Origin: Chloroflexota bacterium
GTDB taxonomy: Bacteria > Chloroflexota > Dehalococcoidia > DSTF01 > RBG-16-68-14
Direction of reading: 5' to 3'
DNA length: 64,000 nt
Assembly: GCA_003228685.1 (NCBI GenBank)
Contig: QIFC01000077.1
Coordinates: 1-64,000 of the forward strand
Under the pieces are notes generated by a model. That model ran no database searches and was not told where the DNA came from. It was given only the letters and a program-made list of their open reading frames with translations. Below, in pieces: positions 24,689 through 33,417 of this stretch; positions within the stretch are counted from its first letter, which is position 1; each line of letters begins with the position of its first letter. The position numbers and the translations under genes were made by a program.

Positions 24689-25525
24689 ATGGCTATCGAC
24701 GCTTCTGCCGTCGGCAAGGAACTTCCCGACACCACGTTCGAGTACACCGACCGCGACGTCATGCTTTACGCCCTCGGCGTCGGCGCGACGGCGCAGGACT
24801 TGAACTTCGTCTACGAAAAGAACCTCCAGACGCTGCCGACGTTCGGCGTGGTTCCCGCGTTCCCGGCGCTGGGCGGCATCGGCAAGTACATGGAGTTCAA
24901 TCCGATGATGCTCCTCCACGGCGAGCAGAGCATCACGCTGAATGGCCCCATCCCGACCAGCGGAAAGCTGACGACCGGGGGCACGATCACGGGCATCTAC
25001 GACAAGGGCTCCGGCGCGCTCGTTAGCATCTCCGTGGATACGAAGGACGAAAGCGGCAACGTGCTGTTCACCAACACGTCTGGCATCTTCCTCCGCGGGG
25101 AGGGTGGCTTCGGCGGCGATCGCGGACCGAGCGTCTCTAAGAAGAACGTTCCGCCGGAGCGCGCGCCCAACCACACCGTCGAATACAAAACGTCGCCGGA
25201 CCAGGCCGCCATCTATCGGCTCTCCGGCGACCGCAACCCACTGCACATCGACCCCGAATTCGCGAAGATGGGTGGCTTCGACAAGCCGATCATCCACGGA
25301 CTCTGTACGTTCGGCCATGTCGGCCGTGCCGTACTGGAGGTCGTCTGCGACGGCGACCCTGCCAAGCTGAAGGCGTTCGAAGTTCGCTTTTCAGGCGTAG
25401 CCTTCCCGGGCGAGACGATCGTCACGCAGATCTGGGATGATGCGGACGGCAAGGTGCTCATTCAGGCGACGACCGCCGAGCGAGGCGAGCCGGTGATTTC
25501 CAACGCCTCCGCGACGATTGGCTAA
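24689..25525 (+). CDS. MaoC-like enoyl-CoA hydratase (2-enoyl-CoA hydratase 2 type)
   Basis: 278 residues built of two hot-dog halves, as in the hydratase domain of peroxisomal multifunctional enzyme 2. The C-terminal half carries the hydratase-2 motif, YRLSGDRNPLHIDPEFA (catalytic Asp and His), followed by PIIHGLCTFG. It should hydrate trans-2-enoyl-CoA to (R)-3-hydroxyacyl-CoA. The start at 24689 is preceded by GAGGAGG; an upstream extension of the frame has no homology and is dropped. It is followed by an epoxide-hydrolase-like gene 18 nt away. Confidence 0.9.
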   Translation: MAIDASAVGKELPDTTFEYTDRDVMLYALGVGATAQDLNFVYEKNLQTLPTFGVVPAFPALGGIGKYMEFNPMMLLHGEQSITLNGPIPTSGKLTTGGTITGIYDKGSGALVSISVDTKDESGNVLFTNTSGIFLRGEGGFGGDRGPSVSKKNVPPERAPNHTVEYKTSPDQAAIYRLSGDRNPLHIDPEFAKMGGFDKPIIHGLCTFGHVGRAVLEVVCDGDPAKLKAFEVRFSGVAFPGETIVTQIWDDADGKVLIQATTAERGEPVISNASATIG

Positions 25526-25543
25526 CGTGACAGGAGTGTCACG

Positions 25544-25915
25544 ATGAGCGAGGCTGAGAACATCGACCTCATTAAGCGCTTCTGCGCGACCTGGAGAGAC
25601 TTCGATATCCCAGCGATATTGGAGTTCTTCACCGAAGACGCGGTGTACCACAACATGCCCATCCAGCCCGTGCAAGGGAAGGACGCGATCAAGGGCATGA
25701 TCGAGCAGTTCTCGACGCCGTTCGAGGGTGGAGACTGGGAGATCAAGAACATCGCCGCGGCTGGGGACGTGGTGCTCACGGAGCGAGTGGACAAGTTCGT
25801 CGGCGCCAAGTCCATCAGCCTGCAGGTGATGGGCACGTTCGAGATCAAGGATGGAAAGATTTCCGCGTGGCGCGATTATTTCGACTTGGCGGAGTGGACG
25901 AACCAGATGTCCTGA
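25544..25915 (+). CDS. Limonene-1,2-epoxide hydrolase-like / SnoaL-fold protein
   Basis: 123 residues, a single cone-shaped alpha+beta fold of the NTF2/SnoaL type. Segments ERVDKF and ISAWRDYFDL place an Arg-Asp and an Arg-Asp pair where limonene epoxide hydrolase has its Asp-Arg-Asp catalytic triad, so an epoxide-opening reaction is plausible. Steroid isomerase-like relatives are the alternative. CAGGAG precedes the ATG. It lies between a hydratase and an LLM oxidoreductase, which fits a role in lipid or terpenoid breakdown. Confidence 0.8.
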   Translation: MSEAENIDLIKRFCATWRDFDIPAILEFFTEDAVYHNMPIQPVQGKDAIKGMIEQFSTPFEGGDWEIKNIAAAGDVVLTERVDKFVGAKSISLQVMGTFEIKDGKISAWRDYFDLAEWTNQMS

Positions 25916-25973
25916 GGCCCCACCGCGATGTCGCGCCTGCGCAGCGGCATCGCTCGCTAGAGGAGGCGAAACA

Positions 25974-26927
25974 TTGACAGCTAAGGTTCGCATCGGCATT
26001 CAGACCGGCCAGGACGGCCAAGCGTGGCCGGACCTGCTTGAGTTCTGGCGCTTCGTCGACACGGAAACGGCGTTCGATAGCGTCTGGACAATCGACCATT
26101 ACGTACCGCCTACCCCGGGCCAGGACCCCAACGGCCCCTGCTTGGAAGGCTGGACCGCGCTCGCGGCGGGCGCTCAGGCAACCGAACGGCTGCGTCTCGG
26201 CTGCCTCGTCACCGGCGTCACGTACCGGCATCCGTCAGTGCTCGCCAAGATGGCCGCGACCGTCGATCACATCTCGAATGGCAGGCTGGAGTTTGGGCTC
26301 GGTGCCGCCTGGCATGAGATGGAGCATCGCGTCTACGGCATTCCGTTCCACACCATGAAGGAGCGCCAAGACCGGCTCGAGGAGGCAGCCGAGCTAATCA
26401 GACTATTGTTCGACACCGAAGGGCCAGTCGATTTCGAAGGCGCGTACTACCAACTCAAGCAAGCGCCGTTTTCGCCTCGCTGTGTCCAGCAGCCCCACCC
26501 GCCGATCATCATCGGCGGCGGTGGTGAGAAGCGCACGTTGCGCACCGCGGCGCGCTTTGCGGACGGGATCAACGTGATCGGATCGGTGGACGTGGCTAAG
26601 CATAAAATCGACGTGCTGGAGCGCCACTGCGCCGACGTCGGGCGCGATCCAGGCGAGATTACGAAGTCTGTCTTCGGCCCGCTGTTCCTGACAGACGACG
26701 AGCAGCGCGCGGAGCAGATGCGCAAAGCGATGGCGCCGGGCATGGCCGGCGGCGACGAGGAAAGCGCCGCCCGCGGCCTCGCTATCGGCAATGCAGAGCA
26801 CATCCAAGGCGTGTTGGAGCGCTTCGCTGACGTTGGTGTCAGCTCCTTCATCATGATGAGCCGTCCGCCATACAAGCAGGAGCTGTACAAGCAAATCTCG
26901 GAGGAGATCGCGGTCCCCTTGAGCTAG
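25974..26927 (+). CDS. LLM-class flavin/F420-dependent oxidoreductase
   Basis: 317 residues from a TTG with the strong ribosome site AGAGGAGG 8 nt upstream. It is a TIM-barrel of the bacterial luciferase family: VRIGIQTGQDGQAWPDL at the N-terminus, then RLRLGCLVTGVTYRHPSVLAKMA and PIIIGGGGEKRTLRTAARFAD. Many relatives use coenzyme F420 and are common in Chloroflexota and Actinobacteria. The substrate is not predictable. A longer frame upstream overlaps the epoxide-hydrolase gene and has no homology. The next gene, 2 nt away, is a 40-residue protein. Confidence 0.9.
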   Translation: MTAKVRIGIQTGQDGQAWPDLLEFWRFVDTETAFDSVWTIDHYVPPTPGQDPNGPCLEGWTALAAGAQATERLRLGCLVTGVTYRHPSVLAKMAATVDHISNGRLEFGLGAAWHEMEHRVYGIPFHTMKERQDRLEEAAELIRLLFDTEGPVDFEGAYYQLKQAPFSPRCVQQPHPPIIIGGGGEKRTLRTAARFADGINVIGSVDVAKHKIDVLERHCADVGRDPGEITKSVFGPLFLTDDEQRAEQMRKAMAPGMAGGDEESAARGLAIGNAEHIQGVLERFADVGVSSFIMMSRPPYKQELYKQISEEIAVPLS

Positions 26928-26929
26928 CT

Positions 26930-27052
26930 ATGGGCGCTATCGCCAAGTTCTTCCGTGATCTCATGAACCTGCACATTGGCCAACGCGGCGTGCACCGCTG
27001 GCAGAAGTGGCGTGACCGCGAGTGGTGTGGCTACTGCGGCAAGGAGACGTAA
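26930..27052 (+). CDS. 40-residue basic protein with CxxC
   Basis: A short frame that starts MGAIAKFFRDLMNL and ends WCGYCGKET. It is basic and Trp-rich with a single CxxC pair, perhaps half of a zinc knuckle that would be completed by dimerisation. The start codon follows the LLM oxidoreductase stop by 2 nt, which points to translational coupling. No homologue is known to me; conservation next to LLM genes would confirm it. Confidence 0.5.
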   Translation: MGAIAKFFRDLMNLHIGQRGVHRWQKWRDREWCGYCGKET

Positions 27053-27146
27053 CCGCACCTCATGTTGAGCAGGCTCGATATACTAGCTGGGGCTTCGTGG
27101 CCAGATGTCACAGGACTCGCCGGCAAGACGCCGTAGGAGGACAGGA

Positions 27147-30100
27147 ATGCCGGATCCCAAGTACGTGTACCGATTCCCGGAGGGCGATAAGGACCAGAAG
27201 GACCTATTGGGAGGCAAGGGCGCGAACCTCGCCGAGATGACGAACCTCGGCTTGCCGGTGCCGCCCGGTTTCACCATTACAACCGAGGCTTGTAACGACT
27301 ACATCCGGGCGGGCAATTCGCTGCCTGGCGGGCTGCTCGATCAGGTCCGCAGCGCGCTCCGGCAGGTAGAGGAAGAGACCGGCAAGGGCTTCGGCGACGC
27401 CAACAACCCGCTGCTCGTGTCCGTGCGCTCCGGTGCCAAGTTCTCCATGCCAGGCATGATGGACACCATCCTGGACCTTGGCCTCAACGACGAGACCTTC
27501 AACGGACTGATCGCCAAGACCGGCGACCCCCGTTTCGGCTACGACTCACTGAGGCGCTTCATCATGATGTTCGGTGACGTTGTCCTCGGCATCGACCGAG
27601 GAAAGTTCGACGCGATCTTCGACGAAGCGAAGGAGAAGGCAGGCGTCGACTCGGACGCTGATGTCCCGGCCGATGCCCTCCGCGACGTGGTGGCGCGGTC
27701 GCGCGCCTTAGTGAAGGCGGAGACCGGCTCCGAGTTCCCGGACGAGCCGGTGCAGCAGTTGGAGCTGGCGATCCGCGCCGTCTTCGACTCTTGGAACAAC
27801 GAACGCGCGGTTCACTATCGCCGCATCGAGAAGATCCCCGACGACCTCGGAACGGCCGTCAGCGTGCAGACGATGGTCTTCGGCAACATGGGGGAGGACT
27901 CCGGCTCAGGCGTTGCCTTCACGCGCGACCCGGTAACCGGAGAGCCGGAGATCTGGGGCGAGTATCTGATGAACGCGCAGGGCGAGGACGTCGTCGCGGG
28001 CACCCGGACGCCGCTGCCCATCGCCACGCTGAAGGAAGAGAACGAGGCGCTCTACGATGAGTTCGCCGCCATCGCGCTGAAGCTCGATCAGCACTATCGG
28101 GACGCCATGGACATCGAGTTCACGATTGAGCAGGGGCAGCTCTACATGCTCCAGTGCCGCGTCGGCAAGCGCACGACGCGCTCAGCCGTCACGATCGCCG
28201 TCGACCTGGTGCACGAGGGCGTGATCACCAAGGAGGAGGCCATCCTGCGCGTTGCTCCGAGCCGGCTCGATGAGCTGCTCCATCCGCAGCTAGATCCGCG
28301 CATCAAGACGGTATCGCTGACCGAAATCGGTGCGCAGGCCGCCAAGGCGGCGCAGGGCAAGGCCGAGATGATCTTCGCACTGTCGCAGGCAGGCGTCGAC
28401 CGGCTACGAAAGACGGGCGCACTGCCTTCCACGGCGCTGCTCAGCTTCTCCGGCGAGACTGCCATCGGCACGCTCCGCATCGCGGAGTGGAACACGATGA
28501 AGGATGTTGATCAAGCCGCGATACTGGAGGAGGCGCGCTTCCTGGAGATGGCGAGCGGACTTGCCGCGTCGCCCGGCGCCGCCGCCGGGTCGGCGGTGTT
28601 CGACCCGGACACGGCAGCCAAGCTTGGCCATGAGGGACGGGACGTGATCCTCGTCCGGCAGGAGACCTCGCCGGATGATATCCACGGCATGCAGGCGGCG
28701 CGCGGCGTGCTCACACAGCGCGGCGGCATGTCGAGCCACGCCGCACTCGTCGCCCGTGGCTTCGGGATCCCGTGCGTCAGCGGCTGCGAAGCGATCGACA
28801 TCGACGAAGGCGCGCACACGATGAGCGTTGGTGGGCTCACGCTCGGCGAGGACCAGATCATTACCATTGACGGCTCCACGGGCACAGTCCTGCTCGGCTT
28901 GATCCCGTCCGTGGAGGCAGAGCTGTTTCCGAAGCTCACAGAGTTCCTCTCCTGGGCCGACGATGTCCGCCGTCTCGCCGTCCGTACGAACGCGGACACG
29001 CCGCAGGACGCTGCTAAGGCGGTCGAATTTGGCGCGGAAGGCATCGGCCTCTGCCGCACGGAGCACATGTTCTTTCAAAAAGAGCGCTTGCCCGTCGTCC
29101 AGGAGATGATCCTGGCCGCCGCCGAAGCGAAGGCGCTTGAAGCCGAGGTCATGGCCGTAGAATCTGAGAAGGCCGGCGCCGAAGGCGGCCAGCGCCGCGC
29201 GTTGGAGGAGCGTCTCTCCGACCTGCGGGGCCAGCTCGAAGGCCCCATGGGCAAGTACCGTGGCTCGCTGGAGCGGCTCTTGCCGATGCAACAGGGCGAC
29301 TTCGAGGGCATCTTCCGCGTCATGGGCGAGCGTCCGGTCACGATCCGGCTGATCGACCCGCCAATGCACGAGTTCCTGCCCGATTATGCGGAGCTTCTCG
29401 AGTCGGTGACCCGCCAGCGCGCCACCGCGCCCCAGTCCCCGGAACTCGTCGAGATGGAGCGGATGCTCCATCAAGTGGAGATGCTGCGTGAAACGAACCC
29501 AATGCTCGGCCTGCGAGGCTGCCGGCTCGGCATCCTCTATCCAGAAGTCAACGAGATGCAGGTGCGCGCCATCTTCAGAGCGGCAGCCATCGTCGCCAAG
29601 GACGGCGTCGACGTTCATCCTGAGATCATGGTCCCGCTCGTGGGTTTCGAGAGCGAGCTGAAGCAGTTACGCGGGCTGCTGGAGCGCGTCGCGGATGAGA
29701 CGATGCGGGAGGCCGGCGTCGAGGTGCCGTACATGTTCGGCACCATGATCGAGCTGCCGCGGGCCGCCCTGACGGCCGGCGAGATTGCGGCCCAAGCCGA
29801 GTTCTTCTCGTTCGGCACGAACGACCTGACGCAGACGACGCTGGGTCTCAGTCGCGATGACGCAGAGGCGAGTTTTCTCACGCACTACTTGGACAAGGGC
29901 ATTCTCAGCGACAATCCGTTCGAGACGATCGACCAAGCGGGTGTCGGCGTTCTTGTACAGCGTGCCGTTGCCGCCGGGCGCGAGGCACGGCCGGATATCA
30001 AGCTCGGCATCTGCGGTGAGCATGGCGGCGACCCGCGATCCGTCGAGTTCTTCCACAACGCCGGCCTCGACTACGTGAGCTGCTCGCCCTTCCGCGTGCC

Positions 30101-30149
30101 GATTGCGCGCCTCGCCGCCGCCCATGCGGCGCTGGCCGGCGGCGCCTAG
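27147..30149 (+). CDS. ppdK: Pyruvate, phosphate dikinase, extended form
   Basis: Interconverts pyruvate + ATP + Pi and phosphoenolpyruvate + AMP + PPi. 1000 residues against the usual 880 or so. The N-terminal ATP-grasp domain has GGKGANLAEM and SVRSGAKFSMPGMMDT; the swivelling domain has the phosphorylated His in GGMSSHAA; the C-terminal TIM barrel has GLCRTEHMFF and SFGTNDLTQTT, ending with ICGEHGGDP. Two insertions stand out: about 85 residues near 385-470 and a Glu/Ala/Lys helical stretch near 656-705 that looks like a coiled coil. The start after TAGGAGGACAGGA is preferred over a start 14 codons upstream. A gluconeogenic or anaplerotic role is likely. Confidence 0.95.
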   Translation: MPDPKYVYRFPEGDKDQKDLLGGKGANLAEMTNLGLPVPPGFTITTEACNDYIRAGNSLPGGLLDQVRSALRQVEEETGKGFGDANNPLLVSVRSGAKFSMPGMMDTILDLGLNDETFNGLIAKTGDPRFGYDSLRRFIMMFGDVVLGIDRGKFDAIFDEAKEKAGVDSDADVPADALRDVVARSRALVKAETGSEFPDEPVQQLELAIRAVFDSWNNERAVHYRRIEKIPDDLGTAVSVQTMVFGNMGEDSGSGVAFTRDPVTGEPEIWGEYLMNAQGEDVVAGTRTPLPIATLKEENEALYDEFAAIALKLDQHYRDAMDIEFTIEQGQLYMLQCRVGKRTTRSAVTIAVDLVHEGVITKEEAILRVAPSRLDELLHPQLDPRIKTVSLTEIGAQAAKAAQGKAEMIFALSQAGVDRLRKTGALPSTALLSFSGETAIGTLRIAEWNTMKDVDQAAILEEARFLEMASGLAASPGAAAGSAVFDPDTAAKLGHEGRDVILVRQETSPDDIHGMQAARGVLTQRGGMSSHAALVARGFGIPCVSGCEAIDIDEGAHTMSVGGLTLGEDQIITIDGSTGTVLLGLIPSVEAELFPKLTEFLSWADDVRRLAVRTNADTPQDAAKAVEFGAEGIGLCRTEHMFFQKERLPVVQEMILAAAEAKALEAEVMAVESEKAGAEGGQRRALEERLSDLRGQLEGPMGKYRGSLERLLPMQQGDFEGIFRVMGERPVTIRLIDPPMHEFLPDYAELLESVTRQRATAPQSPELVEMERMLHQVEMLRETNPMLGLRGCRLGILYPEVNEMQVRAIFRAAAIVAKDGVDVHPEIMVPLVGFESELKQLRGLLERVADETMREAGVEVPYMFGTMIELPRAALTAGEIAAQAEFFSFGTNDLTQTTLGLSRDDAEASFLTHYLDKGILSDNPFETIDQAGVGVLVQRAVAAGREARPDIKLGICGEHGGDPRSVEFFHNAGLDYVSCSPFRVPIARLAAAHAALAGGA

Positions 30150-30163
30150 CGTCACATTTACCC

Positions 30164-30991
30164 ATGAGCGTTCCTGAACTCACCAAGATCGCCGAGGGGC
30201 GCGAGGCGGAAATCTTCGAGTGGGAGGATGGCACCGTCCTCCGCCTCATGCGCGAATCCTATGGCTTGGAATCGGTCGAGCTGCAGGCGCGTGCTCTGAA
30301 GGCCGCCCATGCTGCGGGCGTCGCGGTTCCCGCGCCCGGCGGCCTGACGATCGTGGACGGACGCCACGGCCTCATCATGGAACGCCTGGACGGGATCGAT
30401 CTGCTGACGCTGATGGGGCGAAAGCCCTGGCAGATCTGGTCGGGTGGGACAACAACAGGCCGTCTTCACGCCGAGGTGCATGAAGTCATGGCGCCCGAGG
30501 GCCTTCCAAGCCTGAAAGAAAGACTTGAGGGGAACATCAGGCGGCACGTCGAGAATCCGGATCGCGTGCCGCCGCAGATGGCTAGGTTCGCGCTCGACAT
30601 CCTGGTTGAGCTGACGGACGGAGACCGCCTCTGCCATGGCGACTTCCACCCGGGGAACATCATCAAGACCGCTGACCGGCACGTGATCATCGATTGGAGC
30701 AACGTCGCGAAGGGAGAGCCGGCTGCGGACTATGCGCGCAGCCAGCTCATGCTGCAGCTCGGTGAGCCACCTCCCGGCTCTTCGTTCCTGCTCCGGACGC
30801 TGGCTGGTGTTGGTGCGGGCGTTGTCTTGAGCGCGTACCGCCGCGGATATCGCGGCCAGAGCGCCCTCGACGAAGAGCTGGTCCGGCGCTGGGAGGCGCC
30901 GGTCATGGTGAACCGGCTCACTGAAGGCATCGCGGAGGAACGTACGAAGCTGCTCAAGCTGCTGGAAGCACGGCTTCGAGAGCGCAACTAG
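30164..30991 (+). CDS. Aminoglycoside phosphotransferase-family kinase
   Basis: 275 residues with a protein-kinase-like fold. HGDFHPGNI is the catalytic loop (Asp as base) and VIIDWSNV provides the metal-binding Asp. The nucleotide-binding N-terminal lobe includes EGREAEIFEWEDGTVLRLMR. Such proteins phosphorylate small molecules including aminoglycosides, choline, homoserine or macrolides, and most are not resistance proteins. It sits 14 nt after ppdK and 12 nt before an enoyl-CoA hydratase, so all three may share one transcript. Confidence 0.85.
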   Translation: MSVPELTKIAEGREAEIFEWEDGTVLRLMRESYGLESVELQARALKAAHAAGVAVPAPGGLTIVDGRHGLIMERLDGIDLLTLMGRKPWQIWSGGTTTGRLHAEVHEVMAPEGLPSLKERLEGNIRRHVENPDRVPPQMARFALDILVELTDGDRLCHGDFHPGNIIKTADRHVIIDWSNVAKGEPAADYARSQLMLQLGEPPPGSSFLLRTLAGVGAGVVLSAYRRGYRGQSALDEELVRRWEAPVMVNRLTEGIAEERTKLLKLLEARLRERN

Positions 30992-31003
30992 GAGGAGAGC
31001 ACC

Positions 31004-31813
31004 ATGGCAGACGTCCTGCTGTACGAGAAGCAAGGCCAGATCGTTCACATCACGCTGAACCGGCCGGAAAAGCGCAACGCCATCGACCCGGAGATGATGG
31101 TCAAGCTGGGCCAGGCCTGGATCGACTTCGAGAAGGACGACGGCCTCCGCGTCGCGATCGTCACCGGCGCCGGCGACAAGTCGTTCTGCGCCGGGGCTGA
31201 CTTGGCACGATTGATCCCGCTCATGACCGGCGCCCGTCAGCCCGAGGACGAGTGGGACAATCGCCTCCGCAGTGAGCCGAACCTGGCCAGGGCGGCGTTA
31301 CTGCGCGACTTCCCCCTCTACAAGCCTGTGATCAGCGCGATCAACGGCTACTGTCTGGCCGCGGGCACGGAGTTGGTGCAGGGGACGGACATTCGCATCG
31401 CCTCGGAGAACGCCACGATTGGTCTGACGGAGGTCAAGCGCGGAATCGCTCCCGCCGGCGGCGGTATCGCCCGCATGCCGCGCCAGGTGCCGTTCGCGAA
31501 AGCGATGGAGATCCTGCTCGTCGGCGACGCCATCCCTGCGGAGGAGGCGCGCCTGATCGGCCTGGTAAACTACGTGGTGCCGCAATCGGAGCTGATGGCG
31601 AAGGCCGAGGAGTTTGCGGCGAAGATCGCCGAGAACGGTCCCCTCGCCGTCCGCAAGATCAAGGAGGCCGTCATTCGCGGCCTGGGCCTGCCCATGGAAG
31701 ACGCTTACAAGATCGAAGGGCAGTCCGTCGCGCAGGTGATGGCCAGCGAAGACGCCCGCGAAGGCCCACTGGCCTTCATGGAGGGCCGCCCACCGAACTT
31801 CAAAGGTCGGTAG
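31004..31813 (+). CDS. Enoyl-CoA hydratase/isomerase family protein
   Basis: 269 residues, crotonase fold. The N-terminus IVHITLNRPEKRNAIDPEM, the oxyanion segment FCAGADLARL and the second one AINGYCLAAGTELV are characteristic. A Glu at LTEVKRG is in the position of the first catalytic glutamate. It would hydrate 2-enoyl-CoA or isomerise a related acyl-CoA. AGGAGAG precedes the ATG. Its last 70 nt recur twice downstream, beyond each of the two ATC-hydrolase-like genes. Confidence 0.9.
   Translation: MADVLLYEKQGQIVHITLNRPEKRNAIDPEMMVKLGQAWIDFEKDDGLRVAIVTGAGDKSFCAGADLARLIPLMTGARQPEDEWDNRLRSEPNLARAALLRDFPLYKPVISAINGYCLAAGTELVQGTDIRIASENATIGLTEVKRGIAPAGGGIARMPRQVPFAKAMEILLVGDAIPAEEARLIGLVNYVVPQSELMAKAEEFAAKIAENGPLAVRKIKEAVIRGLGLPMEDAYKIEGQSVAQVMASEDAREGPLAFMEGRPPNFKGR
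31746..31813 (+). repeat. Enoyl-CoA hydratase tail, copy 1 (native)
   Basis: The native 3' end of the hydratase gene. Copies at 32583-32650 and 33417-33489 encode the same residues (FMEGRPPNFKGR and its variants). Confidence 0.85.
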
Positions 31814-31842
31814 GGTATGATTGTGCCGGAGGGAGATACACG

Positions 31843-32562
31843 ATGAGCGACAACCAGGATTCATCCAAGCACCGGCGACGTGGCCTAATGCTCGCGCTGG
31901 CTGCGGCGCTGCTGGGCGGCCTTGTCGTCGCGCGTCGAGTCGCCGCGCCGCAGCGCATGCCGTTTGCCGGGCTCTGGCAGCGCGCCCTCGCGGAGAAACG
32001 TGGAACTGCCGAGGCACAGCGCCTGATTGCCGCCGCGGAGGACCGCTACCGCGAGTTGTACGACGGGCGGCCGCGCCCCGCTAGCCGAGTGCTCCGCTTT
32101 CACGTTGAGCGCATCACGCTGCCCGGCTTGGCGCTGTACCAGACCTTGTTGGAAGCGGGCGACGACCAAGAGACGGCTCTAACCATGATGGACGCGCTCT
32201 GCGCCGAGACGGTGACCGGCTTCAGAAGGCTGATGGCGTTCTTGAGCCACCTGCCTAGAACGTTCGCTATGTTACGCCGAATAGGGCCATGGGTCGTGCG
32301 ATTCGGATTTCCCGCGCAAGGCTGGGAGATGGAACTCCTGGAGAGTAGCGAAGACTGCGCCGGGTTCAACATGCACCGCTGCTTCTACCTGGACACCCTC
32401 ACATCGTATGGCGCGCCGGAGTTGACGCGGTCCATCTGCGGCGGCGATGACGTGGTGTTCCCGGCGCTGGCACCCGCGATCATCTTTGAGCGCACCACCA
32501 CCATGGGCCGGGGTGGCGACCGCTGCGATTTCCGCTGGCGTCCCGGCGCGCCTCAGCGATAG
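31843..32562 (+). CDS. ATC-hydrolase-like protein, copy A
   Basis: 239 residues. A Lys/Arg-containing start and one hydrophobic helix (LMLALAAALLGGLVVARR) suggest a membrane anchor. The conserved C-terminal part has NMHRCFYLDTLTSYG, LTRSICGGDDVV and an ending with CDFRW, the order of Cys, Asp and Cys residues seen in L-2-amino-thiazoline-4-carboxylate hydrolase-type proteins. A related function in cysteine-type metabolism is possible but unproven. It starts 29 nt after the enoyl-CoA hydratase, with ribosome site GGAGGG. It is the first of two tandem copies and is closely similar to the copy at 32680. Confidence 0.75.
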   Translation: MSDNQDSSKHRRRGLMLALAAALLGGLVVARRVAAPQRMPFAGLWQRALAEKRGTAEAQRLIAAAEDRYRELYDGRPRPASRVLRFHVERITLPGLALYQTLLEAGDDQETALTMMDALCAETVTGFRRLMAFLSHLPRTFAMLRRIGPWVVRFGFPAQGWEMELLESSEDCAGFNMHRCFYLDTLTSYGAPELTRSICGGDDVVFPALAPAIIFERTTTMGRGGDRCDFRWRPGAPQR

Positions 32563-32582
32563 CCAGTCGTGCGCGAGGCCTA

Positions 32583-32650
32583 GCGAAGACGCCCGCGAAG
32601 GCCCACTCGCCTTCATGGAGCGCCGCCCACCGGACTTCAAAGGTCGGTAG
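32583..32650 (+). repeat. Enoyl-CoA hydratase tail, copy 2
   Basis: Near-perfect copy of the hydratase 3' end (31746-31813) at a distance of 837 nt, including its TAG stop and the 28-nt leader before the next ATG. Confidence 0.85.
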
Positions 32651-32679
32651 GGTATGATCGTGCCGGAGGGAGATACACG

Positions 32680-33417
32680 ATGAGCGATAACCAGGATTCA
32701 TCCAAGCACCGGCGTAATGGACGGCGCGGCCTTGCGCTTGCATTAACTGCGGCGCTGCTGGCCGGACTTGTCGTCGTGCGCCGCGTCGCCACGCCGCAGC
32801 GCATGCCGTTTGCCGGGCTTTGGCGTCGCGCCCTGGCGGAGAAGCGCGGAGTCGCGGAGGCAGAGCGTTTGATCGCCGCTGCGGAGGCCCGCTACCGCGA
32901 GCTATATGCGGACCGGCCGCGCCCGGCTAGGAGAGCCCTTCGCATTCATCTCCAACGCAGCATGCTGCCCGGCTTGGCGCTCTACCAGGCCTTGCTCAAG
33001 GAGGGCGACGAGCGAGAGCGGGCGTTGGCCGAGATGGAACACCTGATGGCCGTGACCGTGGATCCTCTCCGGCGGCTCATGTCGCTCCTGGCTCGGCTTC
33101 CTGATCCGTTCGCGCTCTTCCGCCGGGTCGAACCGTGGGTGGTGAGGCTCGGGTTCCCGCCGGAGGGTTGGGAGATGGAGCCGGTGGAGGAGAGCGAGGA
33201 CCGCATCGCGTTCAACGTGCACCGCTGCTTCTACGTGGACACCTTCACCTCGTACGGCGCGCCGGAACTGACGCGGGTCTTCTGCGGCGGCGACGACGTG
33301 ATGTTCCTGGCGCTGGAGCCGTCGATCACGTGGGAGCGCCCGATGACGCTGGGCCGCGGCGACGACCGCTGCGAATTCCGCTGGAGCCGCGGCGCGCCCG
33401 AGCGACGAAAGGCGTAG
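32680..33417 (+). CDS. ATC-hydrolase-like protein, copy B
   Basis: 245 residues, with the same layout as copy A: an anchor helix after RRGLALALTAALL, then a conserved domain with FNVHRCFYVDTFTSYG, CGGDDVMF and CEFRW. Start and leader are almost identical to those of copy A, and identity drops inside the gene, so the duplication is not recent or the copies have been under different selection. The 3' end runs directly into the third tail copy. Function as for copy A. Confidence 0.75.
   Translation: MSDNQDSSKHRRNGRRGLALALTAALLAGLVVVRRVATPQRMPFAGLWRRALAEKRGVAEAERLIAAAEARYRELYADRPRPARRALRIHLQRSMLPGLALYQALLKEGDERERALAEMEHLMAVTVDPLRRLMSLLARLPDPFALFRRVEPWVVRLGFPPEGWEMEPVEESEDRIAFNVHRCFYVDTFTSYGAPELTRVFCGGDDVMFLALEPSITWERPMTLGRGDDRCEFRWSRGAPERRKA

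Noticed and set aside
24430-24762. Possible Ser/Lys-rich minus-strand protein after rplA
   Set aside because: Low-complexity composition, no ribosome site, and its N-terminal half is antisense to the MaoC gene start.
28404-29618. 404-codon minus-strand frame inside ppdK
   Set aside because: Antisense to a strong, well-conserved gene, with shadow-type composition and no ribosome site.
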